Assembly: GCA_022925895.1 (NCBI GenBank)
Contig: JAKSYS010000074.1
Span: forward strand, 1 to 64,000
DNA length: 64,000 bases
Direction of reading: 5' to 3'
Source: Fragilaria crotonensis
Taxonomy: Eukaryota; Bacillariophyta; Fragilariophyceae; Fragilariales; Fragilariaceae
Shown: one piece after another, positions 1 through 10,816 of the stretch
Layout of the letters: the number at the start of each line of letters is the position of its first letter
Numbering within the stretch: the first letter of the stretch is position 1
Made by a program: the position numbers and the translations under genes
The notes under the pieces: model-generated
What the model was told of the DNA's origin: nothing
Databases searched by the model: none
What the model saw: the letters and a program-made list of their open reading frames with translations, nothing else

Positions 1-4
1 ACCA

Positions 5-20
5 TATGGCTGGATGCAGG
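5..20 (+). repeat. Left terminal inverted repeat with TA target
   Basis: TATGGCTGGATGCAGG. It is the exact reverse complement of 3583-3598. The first two bases (TA) are probably the duplicated target site. Confidence 0.8.
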
Positions 21-125
21 AAAATAGTCTTTCGGGTAGCCCGCAGTACCTCTGGTATGAAATAAATTTAGTAATCTAAAAATCGATTAATGATGTGTAC
101 TTCCACTACCTACGATGATGTATAT

Positions 126-3100
126 TTATATACATGATATCTTTTGTTGTTCGTCGCAACAAAAGAACAAACAACTCAAGAACAAACGCACTTCATTATG
201 AGCTTCTTCATCATCATCCATAATGAACTTGTGATCGAAGTCGAATGTGCAACGGTGAGTCTTGAACTGACAGATCAGCTTCGTTAGTGCAACTGGGCCG
301 TGGGTTGTGCAGTCCTGTTGTGTTTGTTCGTCCACTTGGTACGTATCGATTGCATGATACGCCATCAGGTATTGCCTTGCTCGCCTCGCAAATTTTCTAA
401 TTCTCACCTTTGTGATAACTTCTTCTGACAGGCAGAATCTAACGCTAGCCTTGAAATTGTCCTTGCCTCTTTTCTGTTTGAGGCTCATGTTTCTGTAGGC
501 GCCCTTTGCACAGGATATACTCCACACCCTCGCCTGCGAGCTCGGCATGACACTTTGGTGTCAAGAGGACTGTCACTCCAAGATTGTTTGCGATGTGCTG
601 CAGCATTCCCTCCTCATTGAGGAAATCATCGCACATGCCCATTATATGCCTCAAGCTTGTTGTGTTATCAATGGTCCCGAGGTCATCCTTCTTACCGGTG
701 AGAGAATAGTGTTTTAAATTGGAAGCATCGAGCAAGCCGCGTTCCCAAAGGATCTGCAACAATCCTTTTGTTTTCCCTCCCATCCTTCCTTGATTTTGTC
801 GACTGTTTTCATTATTGCAATTTGATGTTGCTCGCATAATTGAACTAACTCGCGTTTGTTCTTTCCTTTTGTGACCACTCCCCTTCCTCTAAGTTCAATC
901 TCCAATTCAGATCGGTTTCGCTCCAATGAATTCGACACTGTTTTGACAGTTGCGATTCCATGCTGAGCACAAAGGTCCTTCAACTGCCTTGTATTTTTTC
1001 CAACCGTATCGTCCGCAACACCATGCTCTGACAACTTTGCTATTAACTCCGGTGTCTTCAGCTTGACAACTGTGACAGTTCCAAGTTGTTGGTCGAGTCG
1101 ACTTTCTTCCCTCTCGCTACTAGACATCCAAAGGGACCAGGATCTGTGGAAGAGTATACAAGATCCTGGGTGTCTGGGCTCCAGAATCCGAGGAAACGTT
1201 CCGAGATATCCCTGTTCCCGAAGAATAATGGTACTGCGCATTGGAGCAGCCTTTCCTCCGAAGGATCTATTCATTCGGTGCTGATTAAGACCGTCTGGTC
1301 TCTGTTTTGCGTGGCCAGCACTATGGTCGAATAAGAAGACGAAGTCGTATGCTGGATGCATCACTTTGAGGACGTCAATAACATCCTCAAACTGGAGCAC
1401 CATGTTGTTGTATGCCCAATATCCTTCTCGGTTCTCGCCGTACTCGAAGAAGAGAAGAAACGGAGACTTGTCTGGTGTTAGTGGTCTTTTGTGAGTTTCC
1501 GAGGATCTCGATGGCTGCCTCTGGATCAGCATAATGCTGGCCTGCTCGTTGAGTATTCACTTCATCTAGGATCTCAGCACTTATCTCTCTGATGAGTCCA
1601 TGTTCTCGACATACGAATGTTGAGATCATGGTTCCGGTTCCTTCATCTTTTGGGAGAAGTGGACGCTCACCGCTAGGACCCACCCACATCTTTGTAACAA
1701 ATAAAAACTGTTTAAAGATTGCTTCGTCCTGACCCAATACAATAACTGTTTTAGAGCCAATGGGCTTGCGGACGCTAAGATTGCCTCCAAATGGAAGAAA
1801 CTGCAGTCGCTCCTCGAATTCATAGGATGCATCAATGTGGTATTCAACCATATCGATGCCATCGTCGCCAATGTAGTTAAAACCACAGTTTTTGTGATAC
1901 TTCCTTTGATTCTAATTCTTTTGACTCCGTCAATGTCATCTGTAGCCAGCGATGAGCTCGTATCTCATAACTAAGGTACTTAATCGTGAACACGGGTCTG
2001 TATGCAATTGTTTCTGGTCTTTCATGACCATCGACAAAGTAATGCTTCTCGCGCTTCTTATACCTAAAGCCGCAAGCATGCATCCACCGAGCCATAGTTG
2101 TAATGCTTAAGCTTGACAAACCATATGATTGTAAAAATGCTTCTTTAGTTGAAGGAGTTACGGCTTCTACTTCTTCTCCTAAAACAGCATCGCGGTGATC
2201 ACCATCATCGTTCAACAAACACCCATCGCGTTTCACCATCAGCTTCGGAACAAGCTCATTATGAACATACTCAAGCATCATTTCAACCCGTAAGTCTTTA
2301 ATGTTAGCGATTCCATGATTCTTGAATGCCTCCATCGCATCTGGATTGTCAACAAAGAAGCGTGGGCAGACTGTCTTAGCCTCTGGTACCTTGTAGAAGT
2401 AATACCGATGGCGAGCAAACTTTCTGTGCCATCTTGACAGTGTTGAGAAGCTTGAATAGAACTCAACTCCGATGTCGTTCATGGCTTCAATGGCATAATT
2501 CAGGCAGCGCTTCCAAGTCCACTGAATTCTCAAGTCCCCGGTGACATTCAGCACAAATTGCTTAAGTGCCAGCGCCAAATACATACTCCTGTATCGTAGT
2601 GAGAACACATCGGCCTCAGAGTAGTGGCTCTTGAATGTACCGCCCATCCTTGTATCAACAACATTCTTCCAGTTACTGGCTGCACGATTCACAGACTCCA
2701 ATATTTCGATGCGTTCCATGACAATTTCTTTCACATCGCAATCAGTCCCATAGAGGATAGTGCATGGTGCAAAAGACGTCGAGCATCGCCGAGTCCCACC
2801 AATTTGCTGTCACTTCTGTCAACAGAACAGATTCAGCGGTGTTAGTATGAAGAGGTGCTGGTGATGCATTATCAGTTGTAACAGTGTCAAGAGAACTTGC
2901 CATAGCCACCGGCAACAAACCCTTCTGTCGCTTCGGTTCTGGCTCTATGCTCATGTTGATCTCCAATGGCTGCTCGCGACTGCCTGCAAGCAGCCTTGTT
3001 AAAACATGATCTTGTTCCCACACTGTGGCACTAAGCTGTGAAGGCAGAGACGGTACCACTCCAACCTGTGCTGTCACCCAGAAGAAATAGCGCCGAGTTC

Positions 3101-3398
3101 GGTTTTGAAATGTATGTCGGAAAACTTGGAGCTGCACTTCACCAGAAGCACCTTCAATGATGTTTGGCTCCAACGAACTTGTGAGAGGAAAGACCTTGTT
3201 TATTACTCGCATCATTGTGGGTAAGGTGAACTTGATATCCTCGCCAACATTGAACTTCATGTGCATGTACGTGCACAGTTGTTCTGCTGGCAACCATCGC
3301 CCATGAAGTGCCCGATCACAGAAAACCCTTCGAACGCAAGATAATATAAAAACTGATCCGTTGCGTTTGCCGCGTGCACCGACGCTGCTACCACTCAT
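126..3398 (-). pseudogene. DDE transposase with SAP-like repeats, frame-broken
   Basis: Reading leftward from the ATG at 3396-3398, the gene is split into about six overlapping open segments: 3398-2742, 2734-1877, 1851-1387, 1532-714, 837-445 and 548-126. Recognisable parts in order are an N-terminal region, a stretch with the motif YFVDGHERPETIAYR (near 2040), a first catalytic region with GQDEAIFKQF (near 1720), a second with FLFDHSAGH (near 1340), and a C-terminal region with CHAELAGEGVEYILCKG (near 520) that probably holds the third acid. Between the second and third catalytic parts lie two tandem repeats resembling SAP-type helix modules (RQLKDLCAQHGI and RELVQLCEQHQI). I recognise the VDGHE plus E-L motif combination from fungal and algal transposases. 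The exact subfamily is unsure. Confidence 0.7.
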
Positions 3399-3582
3399 CG
3401 TGCTCGTAACGAAGCTTTAGAGATATTAGTGCACGCGGGAGACACAATGGATCACGAGATAATGAATTGTAAAGATTGACAACAATGAAGTGTGACAATC
3501 GGCGAGATGAAGCCATGCATGTTGGCGATCAACTAAATAAATAGCGTACCGGCTCTACTCAGGCTACCCTAAATTCACAAAA

Positions 3583-3598
3583 CCTGCATCCAGCCATA
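3583..3598 (-). repeat. Right terminal inverted repeat with TA target
   Basis: CCTGCATCCAGCCATA, a 16/16 match to the left end in inverted orientation. It closes the transposon just upstream of the dehydrogenase gene spacer. Confidence 0.8.
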
Positions 3599-4724
3599 CT
3601 ATTGCTCGTATGTCATACCGGGATCCGATCGTGTCGCTTCTTCGTCACCGATTTCTTCTTGGGAACCCGGAGTTACAGCTGGAACTGCGACCTGCCGACC
3701 TGCCACCTGCCACTCCTGCCCGGACCGGTCGCTTCAACCTCAAGCTATATCTTACGAACACTGTACGAGTGCAGAGTGCAGAGTATGATGTTTTATGTAG
3801 TCTACCTTGTCGTACGGTGGAGCTGGTCTATATCCCCTTTTCGAGCCGGTCAGACTTCATTTCAAGTAGCCATGAACCGCTGGTCTATACTACTATCTAT
3901 TATCAATATGTCATACTACGAGCATATAGTCTACCAAATACCAACCGCTGAGTTTGTGTATCCGGAAGTATCGTTTGATAGAAAGTGCTCGGAGTAGAGG
4001 ACTGCATAGCTTGACAAGTCAATTAGCTTCGAAGAGTCGATTTATTTATCTGCTCCGACGTCATCAGTACAGACTGTCGTATACCTACACAGTTCTCAAA
4101 TCCCTAATTGATCATAATAGACTAATAGACTGCGTGGTTAGTACTCGTATATATGATACCAGTTACAAAACCTTGTACTGTAGTACTGTGGATTGTGCAT
4201 GATCCTGTCTACCGGTAGTTGTCAAGGGGTTTTGAAACAGATCCGATTAGGTTTCACCAATTTGACGTCAGCGCGTACCAATCAGGATGCTCTCAGTATG
4301 TTACTGTCTTACTGTAGTACTGTATGTCAGTACGTTGAACGTGAAGACATTAAGAAGATACAACGTGCCAGGTGTAGGACGTCATCTGTGTAGGAGTCCG
4401 AGAAACCACCGGTTTCATTTGCCTACCTCTCTCTACTACTAGAGAGAGCGATAGGGGGGACTATCAACGTTAGTGGATTCGGACAAGAACTAAACGTCGA
4501 TTCCGATTTCGTACTCGAGTAATCTAACGCTTGTTACGTATGTCGCCCAAGATATCACGTTTTAGTGATAGAGAAATTGAAAAGAACTCATAGATGAAAC
4601 ATGAAAATTGTTTTTCTTGTGGAACGAAATGATGGATGATGGTATGAGTAGCCGTCAGTATCAAGTTCGCCTTTTAAAGCCAACTTCAACACCCTACACA
4701 ACTGAGTTTGATTGCAAAGACACG
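3599..4724. other. Spacer without a recognisable gene
   Basis: Several short open frames exist here, but none has a recognisable domain, signal peptide or consistent composition. The stretch is rich in GTAC/TACTAG words and contains one CTACCGGTAG near 4208, a word that recurs in other spacers of this window. It contains the upstream region of the dehydrogenase gene. Confidence 0.5.
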
Positions 4725-7099
4725 ATGTTGATGCCACACTTGTTCAAGCTCCTACTGCTTCTAGGCTTTGTTACACTTCTAGTTAATTGCCTTCCAAGCG
4801 GATTTGTCGATGAAACTGTCGCAGATATTGTTGCCATTACTGGAGCATTCGCTCCCAATCCAAGAAAGGGAGGGAAACCGATGCTCCTGCTTTCTGCCAA
4901 AACGGGAACGATTTTTGTTCTAGAAGACCCTGACAATTCGGACGCCGCGTTCGCCATTGCTAAGCTAGCAAGTCGCATGTGCGAGGACGGTGAACGGGGC
5001 TTGCAATCGATACGACCTCATCCCAACTTTGCCTCCAATCGCTACATTTACATGTACTATTCGAGCCTCTCAACTGCTTGCGCCGAATCTGCAACAAATG
5101 GACCGAGGAACCGATTGTCCAGATTCACAATGAGTGCCAGTACTCTCATGATCGACTTGTCTACCGAGCGCGTTCTCTTGGAAACCCCACCGACCCCGCA
5201 GCACATGCACAATGGTGGTAGTATTGCCTTTGGGAACGATGGAAAGCTCTGGGTAACCACTGGTGATGGAGGGAGTAAAGATGGCGTGTCCCAAGATCTT
5301 GGAAATTTGCATGGGAAGATCATACGATTGAATGATGACGGGTCTATTCCGAGTGACAACCCATATGCTTCTGGCGGTGTCGCATGCGGTAAAAATGGAG
5401 GTAAAACTTCCAATGGTGTATGTGGAGAAATGTACGTGTATTACTCGAGTTCTTGTGACGATCGGCAGTGATTGACGTTCACTTTCTCTAACACCCTCTT
5501 TTACATCCCATTGCTGCATCAATCATCAGATTTGCAAGAGGTTTGCGCAACCCATTCCGACTGGCCATGGATCCCAACACGAAATCGAGCGTATTCTTTC
5601 ACATTGGTGATGTTGGAGCATCGACGTGGGAGGAGATCAGTGTGGGAGGCTCAGATCATCGAAAGGCGAACTACGGGTGGCCAACAATGGAGGGTCCATG
5701 CGTGCTGGGAGACAAGAAAGACTGCCCACAACCCAGCCAGTTCCTCGATCCTTTCTACTACTACCAACACGCGAAAGTCCAAGAAGGCGGAGCAGTAACA
5801 GGAAGCGTGTTTGTCCCTGATGGACTCTGGCCCAGCGACTACAAGTTCCTTTTCATCGATTTCATCTTTGGGCGGATTTACAACCTGATCAAGGTCGACA
5901 GCAGGCGCTGCAGATCTTGCACACCGCCTGTACCTGGTTATCGAAACGAAACGTTTCACGTAATGGAAGACATGGTGGACATGTTCTTTGGTCCGTACAA
6001 GAACACGAACGCACTCTACATTGTGTCAAGGACTCAAACAGCAAAGAAAATCCAGAGAATTCGGTTCACTGGCAGTAGCAATAAAAGCCCCGTTGCCAAG
6101 ATCGTTGTTTCGGATACGACCGCGTCTGTTGGACAGGTCATTTCATTCGATGGCAGTTCAAGTTACGACCCTGATGGTGACTCGTTGACCTATCGATGGA
6201 ACTTTGGTGACAGTACAAGTGTCTCCACCGCGAAAAAGACGACGCATGTGTACACGGGTCGAGGAGTCTTTGACGTTAAGTTAAGTGTAACAGATACGAA
6301 GGGTCAAGTGGATCAATCTTCCACTTCAATCTCAGTGGGAAAGCCACCGACAGCAACGATGAGCTCACCGGCTTCCGGCAAAACGTTCTCGGTTGGCGAA
6401 GTCATGCGACTGAGTGGTTCTGGAGTTGATTCGAGCGGAAAGGCATTGTCAAGTTCACAACTGTTTTGGGAAGTACGTCTGCAGCATGCGTCTCACTGGC
6501 ACCCGTTCCTGGACCGCAAGGCTGGGAACAATTTCAACTTGTTCCCAGCTCCAAAGCCTGAAGATTTCATCGCAGCGACGAATAGCTATCTCAAGGTCAT
6601 CTTGTACGCTGTGGATGCCGATGGCTTGACCACTGCAGTGGAGCGAAGTATCATGCCAGCATCCCGACGCGTAAGTTTGAGTAGTGTCCCGTCCGGTCTG
6701 AAAGTTCTACTGGATGGTTACCCTGTCGTGACACCCCAGACTGTGACAACATGGGCGAACAACAGCATTTGGCTTGACGTTGATGACCAGTCACCATATG
6801 TCTTCAAGTCTTGGTCTGATGGTGGAGCTCGTAGGCATCTCATCAAGATTCCTGTGTCAAGCACATCCACGCCATTGTATAAAGCTACGTTTGCAGTAGG
6901 ATCCTCCGCGCCTCAATTGGTGGTTCCTGTTCGAGACTGTTCATCGCAAAGTCCTTGCAAACGATGTGAAGGGCATTGTCAGAATGATGCCGAGTGCCAG
7001 AGTCCGTTGGTATGCTTCGACAAAGGGGGTCGTAACTTGCCAGTCCGAGGTTGTACCGGGACTGATGGATCTCTGACAAAGTGGTGTACCACTGCCTGA
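4725..7099 (+). CDS. Secreted glucose/sorbosone dehydrogenase-like protein with PKD domain
   Basis: Two exons, 4725-5431 and 5530-7099, separated by a GT-AG intron of 98 nt at 5432-5529; about 758 residues. Splicing restores the continuous reading CGE-IFARGLRNPF. I chose the ATG at 4725 because it opens directly into a hydrophobic signal peptide; the in-frame ATGs upstream would bury it. The first half matches the soluble sugar (PQQ-type) dehydrogenase/HHIP-like beta-propeller family: ERGLQSIRPHPNFASNRYIY, HMHNGGSIAFGNDGKLW, TTGDGG. It is followed by a PKD domain near 6090-6340 (SYDPDGDSLTYRWNFGD), a further Ig-like region, and a Cys-rich tail with about ten cysteines. Known: bacterial members oxidise sugars with PQQ, while eukaryotic ones are mostly uncharacterised. 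Inference: an extracellular or wall-associated sugar-binding or oxidising protein. The substrate cannot be told. Confidence 0.85.
5432..5529 (+). other. Intron of the dehydrogenase-like gene
   Basis: Begins GTACGTGT and ends CATCATCAG. It interrupts an isoleucine codon after two bases. Reading through it meets a stop at 5469-5471, and removing it joins two conserved segments of the propeller domain. Confidence 0.85.
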
Positions 7100-7293
7100 T
7101 ACGTATGGCCATCGGTGAGTTAAAGTTGTATGATCTGTGCGCCCTGATTGTTGACGCGCACTTGTGTTGTAGAGTATTGAGATAATTGGTGCATGCATAT
7201 GTTCTATGGGGGAGTACTTGGAAGTACTACTATACTCTTCTATAGTAAAGTAAGGTTTGTATTCATTGGACATCCATCATTGATCATGGGCAA

Positions 7294-7590
7294 CTATATC
7301 TTGCTATTACGGGTCCCACGTTTCTTACCGTCGTTTTGCTCATCTTCCTCGTCCATGTCGTATTCCTGAAGGGATGGTGGTAAAAACATTGCCTTCCGAA
7401 GAAAGCACTGACATGCGCCTGGCGTTGTTCCACATGGATCCACCACAACAGAGGTGGTGGGAGATATTGTTGTAGTTGTTGTAGCGTCACTCTGTTTGGC
7501 TGGACGATGCCTTGTCGTCAAAGACGATGATGACGACGACGGGGCGACCATTTTCAGGGTTCGACGCTTGGCGTCTCGTCGGGGTGCCAT
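7294..7590 (-). CDS. Small hypothetical basic/acidic protein
   Basis: 98 residues from an ATG at 7588-7590. The N terminus is basic (MAPRRDAKRRTLK), followed by a Ser/Thr-rich stretch, one short Cys-containing segment (CQCFLRKAMFLPPSLQEY) and an acidic-then-basic tail. No known domain is visible. It lies tail-to-tail with the dehydrogenase gene and close downstream of another small minus-strand ORF. It could be a real small gene or chance; the Cys segment and start context give only modest support. Confidence 0.4.
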   Translation of the reverse strand: MAPRRDAKRRTLKMVAPSSSSSSLTTRHRPAKQSDATTTTTISPTTSVVVDPCGTTPGACQCFLRKAMFLPPSLQEYDMDEEDEQNDGKKRGTRNSKI

Positions 7591-7679
7591 TTGTGCGTCG
7601 TCGTTGTTCTCGATAAGAGTCTCTCTCTCCCTCGCTCTCTGTCCGTCAGGAGTAGAATAAGTGAAGTGTTATCAAAGCT

Positions 7680-8000
7680 TTACTCGTCTTTTGATTTCTC
7701 GGTTGCCAGCTGCTGCTGCTGCTGCTGCTCGTAGCTGTCGCTTGTATTATTATTGAATGTGTTGCTCTGCTCCTTGTTCTGATGATCGGTCCACAATCGT
7801 TCGAGGCGTGCCAAGAGGAATACCACCACGGTCGCCACAATAGCAGCAAGTCGTGTCACAGGTGGAACTGGATCCAGCACAAACAACCCTGCCGACACGA
7901 GCAGTGTTATCTTGGCAACGTATTCAAAAAAATGGAAAAGAGATTGAACTTGTTGTTGTGCTTGTTGTAGTTGGTGGTGACTGCGCTTCTGCCGAGACAA
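7680..8000 (-). CDS. Small two-helix membrane protein, start unclear
   Basis: The open frame encodes a Gln/His-rich N terminus, then a hydrophobic pair separated by a Pro-containing turn (about residues 28-65, including GLFVLDPVPPVTRLAA), then a hydrophilic tail with a polyglutamine run encoded by a CAG repeat at 7710-7730. The composition looks like a membrane hairpin. The frame has no ATG. An ATG lies just upstream in another frame (near 8010), and a run of seven T lies between, so a one-base indel or an unseen 5' exon may explain the missing start. No family recognised. Confidence 0.45.
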   Translation of the reverse strand: MSRQKRSHHQLQQAQQQVQSLFHFFEYVAKITLLVSAGLFVLDPVPPVTRLAAIVATVVVFLLARLERLWTDHQNKEQSNTFNNNTSDSYEQQQQQQLATEKSKDE

Positions 8001-8854
8001 CTTCTGACATGAGTGATTCGATAATCAGTTCGAACACGAGAAAAGACGATGATGTGCTCGTTTTGCTTGTTCAGCAGTGGAACACTTGTGACCTTTCGAA
8101 AGTGGAGTGATTGCGATTGTGTGTGTATTATATTAGGTCAGTTGCTATTTGCTGTGATTGAACAGTGATCACTTCGGTTTCTGTTCGGTGCTCACTCTAG
8201 TAGAGTTTTGATGTGGCCAGCATCGTGTGTCGGAACAGTGCGTCTGGCTGTGCCCCGCGTGCCCGCCTGTCATGGAAATGTCTCGAGTTCGCGTTGTGAG
8301 ATACAATCACTAACCACACTAACCCCAGCAATCGTACGAAATGTTATGCAGGCGTGGAGCATGTCAGCATGTCATTGCCACTACTAGTAGCTACTATACA
8401 ATACGCTTGTCAAGTCCAAACCAAGGTGGTGCGTTGTGCGTTCCATACATATGCATACGTAAATTCTAAGTGCAAGCCACGGATGATCTATTCGCTCAGT
8501 ACACAACAACAAGAGTGAACTTCTGCGAAACGAGGCAACGGCGCCTTGATTGGCACTTTGGATGACAACCAAGATGACAATGTGATATGCAATATAGACA
8601 TACTCGAGTACAGAACAAATTACAAAAAATTACATGAGCGATTCTTTTTTTCACACGAAATCACCTTTGACCCAATGCGCAACTCCCTGGAAATTAGACA
8701 GCGCGGAGAGAAATGCTGTTGTCGATTGGTGGAGAGGGGCTGAAGTGTGCTCCAAGGCCTTTTGTAAGCATTTATGCTCCCGATCGGTAGGAACTGCTGC
8801 TACCTGGTATTTCGCAGCCATCACACACCGCAGCACAGCACAAAATCACCAAAA
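8001..8854. other. Spacer
   Basis: About 850 bp between two minus-strand genes. The short open frames on both strands show no domain. Nothing further recognised. Confidence 0.5.
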
Positions 8855-10279
8855 TCACAGCTCTATTCTTGTTTTGGGAAATGTCATCATGTGATAATTT
8901 CCATGACAATATCCCAGTGTGTCGACATCTCTCTCCACCACTGATGTCACTTTATAGTTGGGATCCCGTTCGGACCACACCTGTTCCAGTTGTTGACGAG
9001 TTTGAAACCACAGCCTGTGGGCTTTCAGACACGAATCGAATGCTTCTGGACCTCCAAGGTGGTTTCGTCGACCAAAGTTTTGTTCATGCGCCATGCACCA
9101 CCATGGTTTGGAGCATTCTGTGAAATGAATGTTCTTGATTTCTTCAAAGGGTACCGTCCGACAGTCTTGACAGTCTTGTTCTCCAGTTTTGCACTGGTTA
9201 CGATGGGCAGGATCACGAGGGTTGTCTCCCATAAAATTGTAGTAACATCGATTCAATTCAATCGAAGTTCCTGGTCGAATGGCACCAAAAAAGTAGGAGC
9301 ACAGGCCTTGCATCTGTGCCGCACCATAGTATCCTCCATACTGAAGTGCACCTCCCCAACCATCAATAGTGTAGTTGCCTTCGATAATGGCTGCTTTGTA
9401 GGTCTCGAAACTTTCCAGATTCGGTTTAATAACAAGAAAACCGCCTTGTACTCCAACTTGATGTGGCTGTCGATATCCCGGGGTCATCATATTGTAATCC
9501 CGAGTAAAGAATGCTTCAATGTTGTTCGTGTCTGGAAGTTTGGTATAATTGGCATGATCCCATTGGAGCTGTAATTTCGCATTTCGAGCGGCAGTTTTTC
9601 CATATCGCATCGTATCGAATAGGTCATCAAGTGGTTTCAAAATGAGACAATCCAAATCGAGCAGGACCACAATCTCATGGTCCAAAAGTGTATAGGCGTA
9701 GTATTTTATAAATTCCTTTTCTTGACAACAGGATGCTTGACTGACAAAATCTTTAAGTTTCCCCTTGATCTCTTCCTTGAGTACGGGCGAATCACGAATC
9801 TGTACGACATATCCCATGCGTTCCAAGGATTCAGAACAATTGGCACCTTCGGGATGAACAAACGCATGGGCCTTGTAATCGTACTTTGATCCACTGGAGG
9901 GATTTCGAATCGAGTTTTGATGTATACTGTAGAGCAATACCGCAGCTTGATCCAATCGACTACGTGTCGGACTATCATCGTCCGGTTCACATTGTGTCAC
10001 TGTAATGGAATAACCAATGACGGTGGAATGTGGTTTCTGAATTTGTTCGTCTTTGTTTTTGTTTTTTGGTTCGACTGCAGTGTCATGCTTTGCTTCCTCC
10101 TTATTTTTCTCATGATGCGTTGTTGTGACAACTGTCGACTGGGGAAATAGCAACTCTTGATGATAATACTTGTTGAGTTCTGTTTGCAAATCGACATGAA
10201 ACAAAGTCCGTAAATTGTGGGCAATCAAAAATGCTGATCCAGCCAGAACAAGAACCGTCGTTACTGTGCATCGAGCCAT
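8855..10279 (-). CDS. GT8-type glycosyltransferase, type II membrane protein
   Basis: 474 residues in one exon from the ATG at 10277-10279. Residues about 7-27 form a signal anchor, followed by a Lys/Glu-rich stem to about residue 85. The catalytic domain then has the nucleotide-sugar and metal site LLDLDCLILKP (the D-L-D at residues 208-210), preceded by KEFIKYYAYTLLDHEIV and followed by QVGVQGGFLVIKPN and a GWGGALQYGGYYG segment. This order is characteristic of family GT8 and glycogenin-like enzymes (DxD fold GT-A). The C-terminal third carries several paired cysteines (CKTGEQDCQDC). Inference: a Golgi or secretory-route enzyme that retains configuration when adding a sugar to glycan or protein. 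Donor and acceptor are unknown. Confidence 0.88.
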   Translation of the reverse strand: MARCTVTTVLVLAGSAFLIAHNLRTLFHVDLQTELNKYYHQELLFPQSTVVTTTHHEKNKEEAKHDTAVEPKNKNKDEQIQKPHSTVIGYSITVTQCEPDDDSPTRSRLDQAAVLLYSIHQNSIRNPSSGSKYDYKAHAFVHPEGANCSESLERMGYVVQIRDSPVLKEEIKGKLKDFVSQASCCQEKEFIKYYAYTLLDHEIVVLLDLDCLILKPLDDLFDTMRYGKTAARNAKLQLQWDHANYTKLPDTNNIEAFFTRDYNMMTPGYRQPHQVGVQGGFLVIKPNLESFETYKAAIIEGNYTIDGWGGALQYGGYYGAAQMQGLCSYFFGAIRPGTSIELNRCYYNFMGDNPRDPAHRNQCKTGEQDCQDCRTVPFEEIKNIHFTECSKPWWCMAHEQNFGRRNHLGGPEAFDSCLKAHRLWFQTRQQLEQVWSERDPNYKVTSVVERDVDTLGYCHGNYHMMTFPKTRIEL

Positions 10280-10808
10280 GCTTCAGCGTATTTGTGGATG
10301 TGTGAGTACGGCAAAGGCACCAGTATTTGCACTCGAACAACAGCGGCGATTGCAGTTGAAGTTACAGTTGCGGTCGTTGTTCTTGCTGGACAGTGCGGTT
10401 CTGTTGTGTGCGTTGCGTGCGTTGCGTGATGATGTTAATACACTACAACTACCATACTAGTAGTACTTGTACTCCGTGCCGGGTGTATCATATTTAACCT
10501 CATCCACCACTACGGTAGCTACCAGGTACTTGTACTCAGAGCACTGTAGTCCCTACCGGTAGCTCGTCATCATACTACATACTACAACTACCGGTAGACC
10601 TACTGTATTGGCCCGTTTCCGGAAAATGACGGTTTCAATATAATGAGAAAAGCCAGCTAAATTTGCCGGACCCTCCTTCTGGTTCTGTTGCTTCTACTCT
10701 GAGTACTGAGTACTGAGTATAGCTCTATACGGATACTACTGGTACTGAGTACCGGTAGAACGATAGTCATTCGAGAGGGTGTGATGTGTGATATTCTTAA
10801 TTTTGTGT
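10280..10808. other. Spacer rich in palindromic GTAC and ACCGGT words
   Basis: Upstream region of the glycosyltransferase, up to the hAT-like element. It carries repeated palindromic words (GTACTTGTAC, CTACCGGTAG, TACTGGTACTGAGTACCGGTA). No coding frame of interest. Confidence 0.5.
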
Positions 10809-10816
10809 ATCGTATA
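10809..10816 (+). repeat. 8-bp target-site duplication, left copy
   Basis: ATCGTATA directly abuts the left terminal repeat. The same 8 bases follow the right terminal repeat at 11903-11910. Confidence 0.88.

Larger units (their letters stand above)
5..3598 (-). mobile_element. Tc1/mariner-like DNA transposon, complete ends
   Basis: Seen: the 16 bases at 5-20 (TATGGCTGGATGCAGG) recur exactly in inverted orientation at 3583-3598. The outermost TA on each side fits a duplicated TA target, leaving 14-bp terminal repeats. Everything between reads as a transposase gene on the minus strand. Known: TA duplication and a DDE-type nuclease whose last acid lies in an E-L-x-x-x-x-E-like context are typical of the IS630/Tc1/mariner superfamily. 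Inference: one element of about 3.6 kb whose gene has several frame breaks, so it is probably not autonomous. Because the left end lies at the window edge, a longer left end cannot be excluded. Confidence 0.8.

Noticed and set aside
3602-3997. Plus-strand ORF of 131 codons next to the transposon
   Set aside because: No domain, overlapping frames of equal quality, and GTAC-rich spacer composition; no support for translation.
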